Positions 24,377 through 31,970 of a stretch of 64,000 bases of DNA are shown here, piece after piece (position 1 is the stretch's first letter; each line of letters begins with the position of its first letter). The translations under genes were made by a program, and so were the position numbers. The notes under the pieces were generated by a model. It was not told the DNA's origin, did not search any database, and worked only from the letters and a program-made list of their open reading frames with translations. This stretch comes from Bacillota bacterium (GTDB lineage Bacteria > Bacillota > Clostridia > Oscillospirales > Oscillospiraceae), in NCBI GenBank assembly GCA_028719885.1, contig JAQYLT010000049.1, positions 36,420-100,419 on the forward strand, in the 5' to 3' direction.

Positions 24377-24832
24377 TTAGCCCCAGCTCCAGGCGAGGGC
24401 ATACTGGCCATCCCCGGGCAGCACTGCATCGATAAATTCTCCCTGGGCGGCAGCCACCACGGTCCAGTCCTCTTCCTCCAAAGGCTTAAACAGTACAACC
24501 AAATACCGATTGCATGCGCCCCAGGCCCGCAGGGAGAGCTGGATGGGCTTGCCGCTGTTGGCCACATCCCGCTGGCGGATCATGGTCAGGTGCTTGATTT
24601 CCATATCCTCGGGTAGAATTTCCTCTGCCTCCTCGGTTTCCTGGAATTCCCGGAAAATCTCCATCATCTGCTCATCCTGCAAATGGTCGGCCTTGGGAAC
24701 CTTTCCCTCTTCCACGCCCTCGGTGATCTTCAGGACCTGGGCAACCTGGTGGTTATTATCATCGGCCAAAGCAGGCACCGCCATGGCAGCCAGCAGCACC
24801 GGCAGCACCAGCAGGGCAATCCATTTTTTCAT
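24377..24832 (-). CDS. Secreted protein, paralog group member 3
   Basis: A 151-residue protein with a signal peptide (MKKWIALLVLPVLLAAMAVPALA). The mature part has ILKITEGVEEGKV, an acidic helical stretch, then the shared domain LTMIRQRDV...IQLSLRAWGACNRYLVVLFKP, EEDWTVVAAAQG, and the ending GDGQYALAWSWG. It aligns well with member 1 across LTxxRQR and WTV. GGAGG precedes the ATG, and the gene has its own promoter. It lies just upstream of the acsB terminator on the same strand. Confidence 0.75.
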   Translation of the reverse strand: MKKWIALLVLPVLLAAMAVPALADDNNHQVAQVLKITEGVEEGKVPKADHLQDEQMMEIFREFQETEEAEEILPEDMEIKHLTMIRQRDVANSGKPIQLSLRAWGACNRYLVVLFKPLEEEDWTVVAAAQGEFIDAVLPGDGQYALAWSWG

Positions 24833-24887
24833 TTACGCTTCCTCCATTTTATTCGATTTTCACTGCGGACAGGCAAGCATTTTCTGT

Positions 24888-24916
24888 ATTATAGTCCTCC
24901 CGCTTTTTCATTGCAA
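24888..24916 (-). promoter_or_regulatory. Promoter of secreted paralog 3
   Basis: Minus strand TTGCAA (24911-24916), 17-bp spacer, TATAAT (24888-24893). Confidence 0.75.
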
Positions 24917-24945
24917 CCCCTTTTTACCGGAAATGCCATAAAATT

Positions 24946-24967
24946 CCCCCCGGGGTACCCCGGGGGG
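24946..24967 (-). terminator. acsB terminator
   Basis: CCCCCCGGGG and CCCCGGGGGG form a perfect 10-bp stem around TA, followed on the minus strand by AATTTTAT. It isolates the cooS-cooC-acsB genes from the secreted-protein cluster. Confidence 0.82.
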
Positions 24968-24997
24968 AGGATGTGATTTCAGGGAATCACGGGAGCA

Positions 24998-27130
24998 TTA
25001 CATATCGAAAGGCTCCATGGAGAGGACGGGATGGCCCACCTCGGACAGGTAGTTCATCAGAGCCTCGGGGTCCTCGGTGCAGATGGTCTCATCGGCGATC
25101 ATGTCGGTGAAGTTCTCCACGCCGTACAGCTCCAGAGCGGTGGCATCCAGGCGCTCACGCATCTGATCCTTGAGCATCTTGGGCAGCCAGACGATACGGC
25201 CGGGGCCGCCTTCGGCAGCGATGAACTTCTTGGAAGCGATGAAGTGCTTGCCATGGCCCATGAAGCCGGGAGTCTGGACACCGCCGCCGGTCATGGAGGC
25301 CATCTCGGAGAAGGTCATGCCCAGGGGGGTCATACCGGCGTGCTCACGGCAGGTGATCACAACGCCCATGGAGACGGGCTCCACGCCGCAGATACACTCG
25401 AAGCAGCCGCAGGAGGTCATGGGATCCTGGAACAGGGAGTACAGGGTGACCTTTTCCAGGGCACCGTGGGAGTACTTGGAAACCGCCTCATTGACGGACT
25501 CGTAAGCACCCAGGCGCTCGTCGGTGCAGCCGGTCTTGGGAACGATCTGGCAGGGACCGTTGGGGTCCAGCTCCTTGGTGGCCTTGGCATCCAGCCAGGA
25601 CACGGCGCCGCACAGGCCCAGACGCTCGGGAGTGACGATACACACATGGCTGGGGGAGAAGGCCTGGCACATGATGCAGGTGTAGAACTGGTCCACGGAC
25701 TCGTCGGTCATGGAAGCCAGGCGGGCGTCACGACGGTCGAAGACCTCGTTGGCGGCAGCCCGGAGTTCCTTGTTCTTCTCGGGATCCACAACGATGTGCA
25801 CCTGGCACTTGTCCACCACGGCCTCGAACTCGCTCTTGACCTTGGCGTACAGCACCTCGCCGATGTGCTTGAACTTGAAGCCGGCCTCGAAGTCAGCCTT
25901 GCTGATACGGACGCGGATCATGTCACGCTGACCGGTGTGCATCACGCCCTCGATGCAGTTCAGCCAGGAGTGAATCTTACGCTCCATGACGGACTCAAAG
26001 TCAGGCTGCATAGCCTTGCCGGCAACTTCCACGGTGTAGGACAGGGAAATCTTGGAGCCCACGGGAATCTCGTCGATTTCGGGACCCTCCACGGTGATCT
26101 TGTGGTCCTCCACCTCGCTGGCTTCCTTGGTACGGACCAGCTCGAAGCAGTCCACACGGGAGCCGTCCACTTCCACCTGCATGTCACCCTTGCGGATGAT
26201 CTCGCCCTCGAAAGCGGTGGCGAAGGCAACGGGGATGTCGATGTTGGTGATCTTCAGCTTGATGTCCCGGGCCTCCAGAGAGGTGGCGTTCCACTTGGAG
26301 GTATCCAGCTGCTGAATCAGGGACTTGGGAACACGGAACATGTTCTCGGTCTCGTTGGAAACAACGGGGAAGCCCAGGCAGATGGCACCGGCGCCGTAGG
26401 ACACGATCTCATCGGACAGGGGCTTGTAGGCATTGACGAAGGCGCGGACACGGTCCATGGTGTACTTGGCCAGGGCCTTGAAGTCGCCGGGCTGGATGTT
26501 GCCGAAAATCAGGGCAGCCCGGAGGGCCACGGAGACCACATGGATGACGGACTGCATCTCGTAGCCCAGGGGCACCACGCGGACGTTCTCGCCCATCTTA
26601 TAGCCGGCATCGGCGCACTGCTTGATGCATTCGCCGGTGAGGGTCACCAGGATACCCTGGCTCTGATAGGACTTGACCAGGGCCACGGTCTCAGCGGGGT
26701 CATCAGCACCGCCGATGATAACGGCAACACCGGGGATATCGCCGGTAACCAGGGGCACGCCCAGGTTACGGACGAAGGCATCGGACAGGTGGCCCAGCTC
26801 GGGCTCGGTGTAGGGGGTAGCTCCATGGATGTACTTCAGGGCCTCCAGGAACTCGGCGCACAGGGCGGAGGCGATGCCGGACTCAAAGGCATCGTGCAGC
26901 CGGTTGTTCCGGGTCATCTTGGCCTTGATGGTGGCCATGGCGGCCTTCATCTCGCCCAGGTTGGTGATCTTTTCGCCGGTCACTGCGTAGTAGCAGGGCA
27001 GGCTGTAAGCGGTGTCGGGGAAGGACACGCTCTCGCCCTCGCCGTACTGGGCGATGGCGCTATCGATGGCGGCGACAGTACGGTCGTAGTTGTAGTCGTT
27101 GCCGCCAAAAACTCTGTCAAAAAGTGTCAC
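24998..27130 (-). CDS. acsB: CO-methylating acetyl-CoA synthase, AcsB/CdhC subunit
   Basis: A 710-residue acetyl-CoA synthase that joins CO, a methyl group and CoA at the nickel-iron A cluster. The A-cluster cysteines are all present at 485, 488, 497, 507, 574 and 576, in CIMCQAFSPSHVC, LGLCG and TSCGCFEC. Each is offset by exactly 21 from the classical Moorella numbering (506 to 597), so the spacing is fully conserved. The start is taken as GTG at 27130 (MTLFDRVFGG) because AGGAGG is 7 bases upstream of it; an ATG seven codons earlier would put that site inside the reading frame. It follows cooC by 17 bp. No corrinoid protein (acsC, acsD) or methyltransferase gene is next to it. Confidence 0.97.
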   Translation of the reverse strand: MTLFDRVFGGNDYNYDRTVAAIDSAIAQYGEGESVSFPDTAYSLPCYYAVTGEKITNLGEMKAAMATIKAKMTRNNRLHDAFESGIASALCAEFLEALKYIHGATPYTEPELGHLSDAFVRNLGVPLVTGDIPGVAVIIGGADDPAETVALVKSYQSQGILVTLTGECIKQCADAGYKMGENVRVVPLGYEMQSVIHVVSVALRAALIFGNIQPGDFKALAKYTMDRVRAFVNAYKPLSDEIVSYGAGAICLGFPVVSNETENMFRVPKSLIQQLDTSKWNATSLEARDIKLKITNIDIPVAFATAFEGEIIRKGDMQVEVDGSRVDCFELVRTKEASEVEDHKITVEGPEIDEIPVGSKISLSYTVEVAGKAMQPDFESVMERKIHSWLNCIEGVMHTGQRDMIRVRISKADFEAGFKFKHIGEVLYAKVKSEFEAVVDKCQVHIVVDPEKNKELRAAANEVFDRRDARLASMTDESVDQFYTCIMCQAFSPSHVCIVTPERLGLCGAVSWLDAKATKELDPNGPCQIVPKTGCTDERLGAYESVNEAVSKYSHGALEKVTLYSLFQDPMTSCGCFECICGVEPVSMGVVITCREHAGMTPLGMTFSEMASMTGGGVQTPGFMGHGKHFIASKKFIAAEGGPGRIVWLPKMLKDQMRERLDATALELYGVENFTDMIADETICTEDPEALMNYLSEVGHPVLSMEPFDM

Positions 27131-27147
27131 AGTTTTTCCTCCTATGT

Positions 27148-27918
27148 TCATGATTCGTCACGGTCCAGAATTTCCTTGATCTTCCGGATCTCTTCGATTG
27201 CCGTGGGGCTGAAATCGTAGGGTGACTTGCCCTGCCGGTCAGCGTCCATGATCTCGGGATTATAGTGGATGAAGCCCAGCAAATCCGCGGCGGGGATGGA
27301 CTGGCGGATGAATTCCTCATCCTTGGCATCCCGCACCTTATTGGCCACCACCCGCACCTGCTTCACGCCCAGATCGGATGCCAGGCGTTTGACGTTGTGG
27401 TAGGTCTGGACGGACCGGGCGCCGGGTTCGATGACCACGAGAAATTGGTCCATGTTGGCCGCTGTGCCCCGGCCCAGATGCTCCAGCCCCGCCTCCATGT
27501 CCATGATCACCACATCGTTTTTGCGGTAGGTCAGGCTGGAGAGAATGGCCTTGAGCATCACATGCTCCGGGCACACACAGCCGCTGCCGCCCACATCCAC
27601 CGTGCCCATCACCAGCAGCTTGACACCGTTGACCTCTTTTGAAAAGGTATCGGGGATATCGGCCACATAGGGATTGAGCTTGAAGAATTTGTTGGCGGCG
27701 TTGGCGCCGGTGCGCTCCTCCACAAGAGTTCGCATTTTGGAGATGGGGACGATGGAATCCACTTCCTCCTGGCTCAGCCCTAAGGCCAGGCCCAGGTTGG
27801 CATCGGGGTCCACGTCGGCAGCCAGGACTGTGCGTCCTTCATCGGCGTAGAGCCTTGCCAGGGTGGAGGACAACGTGGTTTTACCCACGCCGCCCTTGCC
27901 GGTAATCGCTAGTTTCAT
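27148..27918 (-). CDS. cooC: CO dehydrogenase/acetyl-CoA synthase maturation ATPase, CooC/AcsF type
   Basis: A 256-residue MinD-like ATPase that helps insert nickel into CODH or ACS. The deviant Walker A GKGGVGKTT is at residues 7-15. The CxC in GGSGCVCPEH is the nickel-binding and dimer site of the family. VIMDMEAGLEHLGRGT contains the Walker B region, and VVANKVRD is the base-recognition loop. GAGG stands 9 bases before the ATG. It lies between cooS and acsB on the same strand, so it could serve both metalloenzymes. Confidence 0.94.
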   Translation of the reverse strand: MKLAITGKGGVGKTTLSSTLARLYADEGRTVLAADVDPDANLGLALGLSQEEVDSIVPISKMRTLVEERTGANAANKFFKLNPYVADIPDTFSKEVNGVKLLVMGTVDVGGSGCVCPEHVMLKAILSSLTYRKNDVVIMDMEAGLEHLGRGTAANMDQFLVVIEPGARSVQTYHNVKRLASDLGVKQVRVVANKVRDAKDEEFIRQSIPAADLLGFIHYNPEIMDADRQGKSPYDFSPTAIEEIRKIKEILDRDES

Positions 27919-27932
27919 TAGAAAAACCTCGA

Positions 27933-28086
27933 AATAAGATATGAGATATTCAGATAGATATAAGATATGAGATAAATTTCGATTCCAACGGATTCAAAAC
28001 CACCTGATATCTTCTATCTAAGACATAAGACCTATGATACGACAGATTCGCCGCAATCATGGAATATCTTATATCTTCTATCTCTT
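27933..28086. repeat. AT-rich ATATCT repeat, copy 3
   Basis: Several blocks of AAGATATGAGATA (27936-27973) face inverted blocks of ATATCTTCTATCT (28006-28018, 28065-28083), so the 170-bp gap between cooS and cooC could fold on itself. It has no hairpin terminator with a T-run and no promoter that I can see. Confidence 0.65.
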
Positions 28087-28088
28087 AA

Positions 28089-29993
28089 TCAGATGCCCAA
28101 GGCGGCGCGCTTGGCTTCGATGCACTCGATCATCTTGTCGCCCAGCTTGTCGATATCGGTCTCCACCACGAACCGGGCCTCGACCCAATCCTTGATGCCG
28201 TGCTCGCCCTGGAGCAGAGCGGTGACTTCCTCGGAGCCCTTGGTGTAGGGATCAACGCCCAGGAAAGTCTCGATACCGGTGGCCACAACGTAGTTACCAA
28301 TGGACACGGCCTTTTCAGACATCCATTCGGGAGCGCAGCCCACCACGGGAACCTGGGAGATGTTGATGCCCCAGTCCTTCGCGATGTCGGAAGCCAGAAT
28401 CATCATACGGGAGATATCCACGCAGGAGCCCATGTGCAGAACAGGAGGAATGCCGGCCAGCTCACACACGCGCTTCAGGCCTGCGCCGCAGTATTCCTTG
28501 GCCTTCTCGGGGTCCATCAGGCCGGCCTTGGCAGCAGCCTGGGCAGAGCAGCCGGAAACAATCAGGATGATATCATTCTCCAGCAGCTTCTTCATCAGGC
28601 CGATGTGGGCAGTGTCGGGACGAACCTTGGGGTTGTTGCAGCCGACCATGGCCACAGCGCCCCGGAGGACACCGGAGTGCACGCACTCGATCAGGGGCTT
28701 GGTGGTGCCGAACTCGTCCACCTGGGAGTTGGCAACGCCGTCCAGAACCTTCTTGATGGCCTCCACAGAGTAGCCCACCCGGGCGTTCTGCTTCAGGTCG
28801 GGAATGTGTACCAGCTCGGGCTTCCGGTTCTTGAAGTTCTCAATGGCCATCTTCACGATTGCCTTGGCGTTCTCACCGGCGTTGGCGGCGGAGAAGCGGA
28901 TGAACTCGGAGTCGGGCATCCGGGCGATGGGAGAGGTGGTGATGAACTTGGTATGGAAGCACTTGCTCAAGGGGCCCAGAGCGGGGAAGATGCACTGCAC
29001 GTCCACAACAATGGCTTCGCAGGCGCCGGTGAGCACCACGTTCTCCTGGTTCAGGAAGTTACCGGCCATGGGGATGCCGTGACGCATGGCCACCTCGTTG
29101 GAGGTGCAGCAGACGCCGGAAACGGTGATGCCCTTGGCGCCCATGGACTTGGCGTAGGCGATCATCTCGGGGTCGTTGGCGTAGTAGACGATCATTTCAG
29201 ACAGGGAGGGGTCATGGCCGTGGACCACGATGTTGACGTTGTCCTTCTCCATAACGCCCAGGTTGGCGGTGGTGTCCACGGGCTTGGGAGTGCCGAACAT
29301 TACGTCGGAGAACTCGGTGCCCATCATGGAGCCGCCCCAGCCGTCAGACAGGCCTGCACGCAGGGACTGACGGATCAGTGCTTCGGGAAGGCTGGAGCAG
29401 CCCATGTGAGTCATGTGCATGGACTGAGAAACCTCCCGGTCGATGGCCCGGGGCTCGATCTCGGCGTCATGCCACAGCTGCTGGGTGTGCTCGGGAGCCC
29501 GCTTCAGGAAGCGCTGGGTGCCGAAAGGCTTGCCGTACTCCAGCAGGCCGATCTCAGCTATCTCGTGAGCCAGGTCGTAGATATCCTTGCCCTCGGTCTC
29601 CACGCCCCATTCCTTTGCGATGCGGATCAGCTTCTCGGGGTCTTTGACCTGATAGTTGCCGCCTTCCTTGGTCTGATACAGGGTGTGCATGATTTCACGG
29701 CCGTGGTCAGAGTGGGTGGCGGCGCCGCCGGCGGTGAAACGCAGGTAGTTACGGCCAACGATGCCGTGAACATCACAGCCGCAGATGCCTCTGGGGCTCT
29801 TGGGAGTGACGCGGCAGGGGCCCATGGAGCAGATGCGGCAGCAGGTACCTGCTTCACCGAAGCCGCAGTGGGGAGTCTGGTTCTTGACACGCTGCTGCCA
29901 GGAATCAGCGCCGACCTTCTTGCCGGTTTCCAGCAGAGAATTTGTGGCAGCCTCCATCTCCTCGACAGTGGTCAGATATGCCCAATCCTTCAA
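28089..29993 (-). CDS. cooS: Anaerobic carbon-monoxide dehydrogenase catalytic subunit
   Basis: A 634-residue nickel-iron CO dehydrogenase that reduces CO2 to CO for acetyl-CoA synthase, or the reverse. The N-terminal cluster ligands are in HCGFGEAGTCCRICSMGPC (Cys43, 51, 52, 55, 60) and CGCD. C-cluster ligands appear in HGHDPSLSEM, SGVCCTSNE, CEAIVVDVQC, VGCNN, SGCSAQAAAKAG and MGSCVDISR. The start codon is TTG at 29993, supported by a GGAGG site 8 bases upstream. It is the first gene of the carbonyl cluster and has a consensus promoter with an operator-like dyad in its short leader. Confidence 0.97.
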   Translation of the reverse strand: MKDWAYLTTVEEMEAATNSLLETGKKVGADSWQQRVKNQTPHCGFGEAGTCCRICSMGPCRVTPKSPRGICGCDVHGIVGRNYLRFTAGGAATHSDHGREIMHTLYQTKEGGNYQVKDPEKLIRIAKEWGVETEGKDIYDLAHEIAEIGLLEYGKPFGTQRFLKRAPEHTQQLWHDAEIEPRAIDREVSQSMHMTHMGCSSLPEALIRQSLRAGLSDGWGGSMMGTEFSDVMFGTPKPVDTTANLGVMEKDNVNIVVHGHDPSLSEMIVYYANDPEMIAYAKSMGAKGITVSGVCCTSNEVAMRHGIPMAGNFLNQENVVLTGACEAIVVDVQCIFPALGPLSKCFHTKFITTSPIARMPDSEFIRFSAANAGENAKAIVKMAIENFKNRKPELVHIPDLKQNARVGYSVEAIKKVLDGVANSQVDEFGTTKPLIECVHSGVLRGAVAMVGCNNPKVRPDTAHIGLMKKLLENDIILIVSGCSAQAAAKAGLMDPEKAKEYCGAGLKRVCELAGIPPVLHMGSCVDISRMMILASDIAKDWGINISQVPVVGCAPEWMSEKAVSIGNYVVATGIETFLGVDPYTKGSEEVTALLQGEHGIKDWVEARFVVETDIDKLGDKMIECIEAKRAALGI

Positions 29994-30032
29994 AGTGATT
30001 TCCTCCTAAAAAAGATATTCAAATGAAAACCA

Positions 30033-30099
30033 GATACACTGACGATACCAATCCACAGTGTATCGATAATATTGTACTAATTTCTGCCTCAATTGTCAA
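30033..30099 (-). promoter_or_regulatory. cooS promoter with inverted repeat after the -10 box
   Basis: Minus strand TTGACA (30094-30099), 17-bp spacer, TACAAT (30071-30076). Immediately after it lies a 9-bp inverted repeat GATACACTG / CAGTGTATC (30033-30041, 30056-30064) with a 14-nt spacer, and within that TATCGATAC / GTATCG half-sites. The position just past the -10 box matches that at fhs, and TATTATCG is shared by both. Confidence 0.7.
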
Positions 30100-30221
30100 T
30101 TGTCACTTTGGCAAGAAAAAGGCCGATATTTCCCATCCCCCACGGGGGGATTTTTGTAACATATGCAATCAGCTTCTTTGGATGCAATTGTGAAGCCAAT
30201 GTAAATCTTTTCGGGGGCCCC

Positions 30222-30249
30222 TTGCCAATTGATAAAATTTTGTTATAAT
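30222..30249 (+). promoter_or_regulatory. Promoter of the lipid kinase gene
   Basis: TTGCCA (30222-30227), 16-bp spacer, TATAAT (30244-30249). It is divergent from cooS; the rest of the 298-bp gap shows nothing else. Confidence 0.65.
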
Positions 30250-30291
30250 AATGCTGCAAATTTAAATTAAGGTTAAATTGAGGTAATCATC

Positions 30292-31197
30292 ATGAAAAAA
30301 ATGCTTTTCATCATGAATCCCTATTCCGGAAAACGCCGGGCCAACCGATATCTCACAGAGATTCTGGAGCTGTTCAACCGGGCGGATTACCTGGTCACCG
30401 TGCACATGACCGCCGGCCAGGGAGATGCCACCCGGGTGGCCAGAGACCTGAGTGCGGGCATGGACATTGTGGTGTGCTGCGGCGGCGACGGCACCTTCAA
30501 CGAAACGGTGGCAGGGCTCCAGATGGCGGGAGCGGATATTCCCGTGGGCTACATCCCCGCCGGGTCCACCAATGATTTCGCCGCCAGCCTGAAAATCCCC
30601 ACCGAGCCCCTGGAGGCCGCCCAGGAGATTGTGGAAGGTCACCCGGTTTCCTATGACTCCGGCAGCTTCAACGGCCGGTTTTTCTCCTATGTTGCCTCCT
30701 TTGGCGCCTTCACCAAAACCAGCTACACCACCCCCCAGTCCATCAAAAACGCTCTGGGGCACACCGCCTATGTGCTCAGTGGCATTTCCGAATTGTCCCA
30801 GATTCACACGGAGCACGTCCGGCTGGAAATCGGGGAGGAGGTCGTGGAGGATGATTTCCTCTTCGGCGCCGTCTGCAACTCTACCAGCGTAGGGGGCATT
30901 CTCACCCTGGACCCCAGGCAGGTGGACATGGCCGACGGCAAACTGGAGGTGCTGCTGGTCCGCTCCCCCAAGAGTCTGCTGGAGCTGACGGACTGCATCG
31001 CCGCCGTCCAGAGCCAGCAATACAACAACTGCGAGATGATCACCTTCCGCTCCGGCAGCGAAATCAGAATCACCGCCAATCCCGACATGCCCTGGACCCT
31101 GGACGGGGAGCGGGAGGATGGCCACGAGCACATCATCATCACCAACAATCACCTGTCCTACCGGCTGGTGCAGACCCGGAGCGAAGACGATGCATAA
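30292..31197 (+). CDS. Diacylglycerol/lipid kinase family protein
   Basis: A 301-residue kinase of the DagK/YegS family, which phosphorylates diacylglycerol or related lipids at the membrane. The nucleotide-binding GGDGT is at residues 64-68, preceded by MNPYSGKRRA and followed by GYIPAGSTNDFAASL. The beta-rich C-terminal domain has PWTLDGERED near its end, where the family's conserved DGE motif lies. GAGG precedes the ATG. It overlaps the NUDIX gene by 8 bases, so the two are co-translated. Confidence 0.9.
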   Translation: MKKMLFIMNPYSGKRRANRYLTEILELFNRADYLVTVHMTAGQGDATRVARDLSAGMDIVVCCGGDGTFNETVAGLQMAGADIPVGYIPAGSTNDFAASLKIPTEPLEAAQEIVEGHPVSYDSGSFNGRFFSYVASFGAFTKTSYTTPQSIKNALGHTAYVLSGISELSQIHTEHVRLEIGEEVVEDDFLFGAVCNSTSVGGILTLDPRQVDMADGKLEVLLVRSPKSLLELTDCIAAVQSQQYNNCEMITFRSGSEIRITANPDMPWTLDGEREDGHEHIIITNNHLSYRLVQTRSEDDA

Positions 31198-31657
31198 TTC
31201 CACCCTTTGCTACATTCTCCGGGGGGATGAGGTGCTGATGCTCCACCGGGTAAAAAAGAAAAACGACATCAACAAGGACAAATGGATTGGCATCGGCGGC
31301 AAATTTGAATCTGAGGAATCCCCGGACGAATGTCTTCTCCGGGAGGCCAAGGAGGAAACCGGGCTGACCCTCACCTCCTGGCGCTGCCGGGGAATTGTCA
31401 CGTTCCTGAACGAGGGCGGCGAGGGGGAATACATGTACCTGTTCACCGCCGACGGCTTCCAGGGCGAATTGATCGAATGTGACGAGGGAAACCTGGAATG
31501 GGTCAGCCGGGAATTTCTGGGAACGCTGCCCATGTGGGAGGGGGACAAAATCTTTTTGGATTTGCTGTGGCAGGATGCCCCCTTTTTCCTGCTCACCCTC
31601 CGCTACCGGAACGACCGCCTCGTGGAAGCCGTATTAAACGGAAAGAAGATCAAATAA
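31190..31657 (+). CDS. NUDIX hydrolase, MutT/8-oxo-dGTP diphosphatase-like
   Basis: A 155-residue NUDIX protein. The Nudix box GKFESEESPDECLLREAKEE is near residues 37-57 and keeps the glycine, the REXXEE core and a following TGL. This class cleaves nucleoside diphosphate-linked compounds and often removes oxidised dGTP. The ATG lies inside the end of the lipid kinase gene. The MHNSTLCYILRGDEVLMLHRVKKKND start resembles Firmicute MutT-like 8-oxo-dGTPases. Substrate is not proven. Confidence 0.9.
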   Translation: MHNSTLCYILRGDEVLMLHRVKKKNDINKDKWIGIGGKFESEESPDECLLREAKEETGLTLTSWRCRGIVTFLNEGGEGEYMYLFTADGFQGELIECDEGNLEWVSREFLGTLPMWEGDKIFLDLLWQDAPFFLLTLRYRNDRLVEAVLNGKKIK

Positions 31658-31670
31658 CAGACAGAGCGGC

Positions 31671-31890
31671 AAATTGAAATTTGACGGGTTCGTTGGATGG
31701 GATGTCTTCCAACGTGTTCGTAGGGAACGGATTTATCCGTTCCGAAACGTCAGTTACCACCCATGGTTTATTGGATGGAAAAGGGTCCCAATTTTCAACA
31801 TTTTTCCATTCAACGTGCACCCCATAAAAACGTTACCGGGCGGAACGGATAAATCCGTTCCCTACGAATCGCCCCGCCAAACACCAATTT
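31671..31890. repeat. Hairpin-unit repeat element G, inverted orientation
   Basis: Units at 31719-31744 and 31841-31866, both with arm GGAACGGAT. The ends are AAATTGAAATTTG (31671-31683) and CAAACACCAATTT (31878-31890), so the two end variants are combined. The internal core reads in the opposite direction from element A: the GGTAACG side is on the right here. It lies between the NUDIX gene and the sensor kinase 3' end. Confidence 0.87.
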
Positions 31891-31904
31891 CATGGTACTC
31901 CCGG

Positions 31905-31927
31905 AATATCTCATATCTCATATCTTA
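31905..31927. repeat. AT-rich ATATCT repeat, copy 4
   Basis: Reads AATATCTCATATCTCATATC. It is 15 bp beyond the right end of element G, repeating the association seen at elements B and C. Confidence 0.6.
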
Positions 31928-31932
31928 AAAAC

Positions 31933-31963
31933 CGCACCCTTATCCGTTTGGGACAAGGGTGCG
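31933..31963 (-). terminator. Terminator of the two-component system
   Basis: CGCACCCTT (31933-31941) pairs with AAGGGTGCG (31955-31963), followed on the minus strand by GTTTTTAAG. Confidence 0.85.
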
Positions 31964-31970
31964 TTCTTGT

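Noticed and set aside
25031..27220. Long plus-strand open frame opposite acsB, and similar ones opposite cooS (28200-30026), fhs (3662-4783) and thrS (46306-48285)
   Set aside because: They are antisense mirrors of strongly recognised enzymes in GC-rich DNA, with Gly/His/Leu-rich, low-information products and no ribosome sites.
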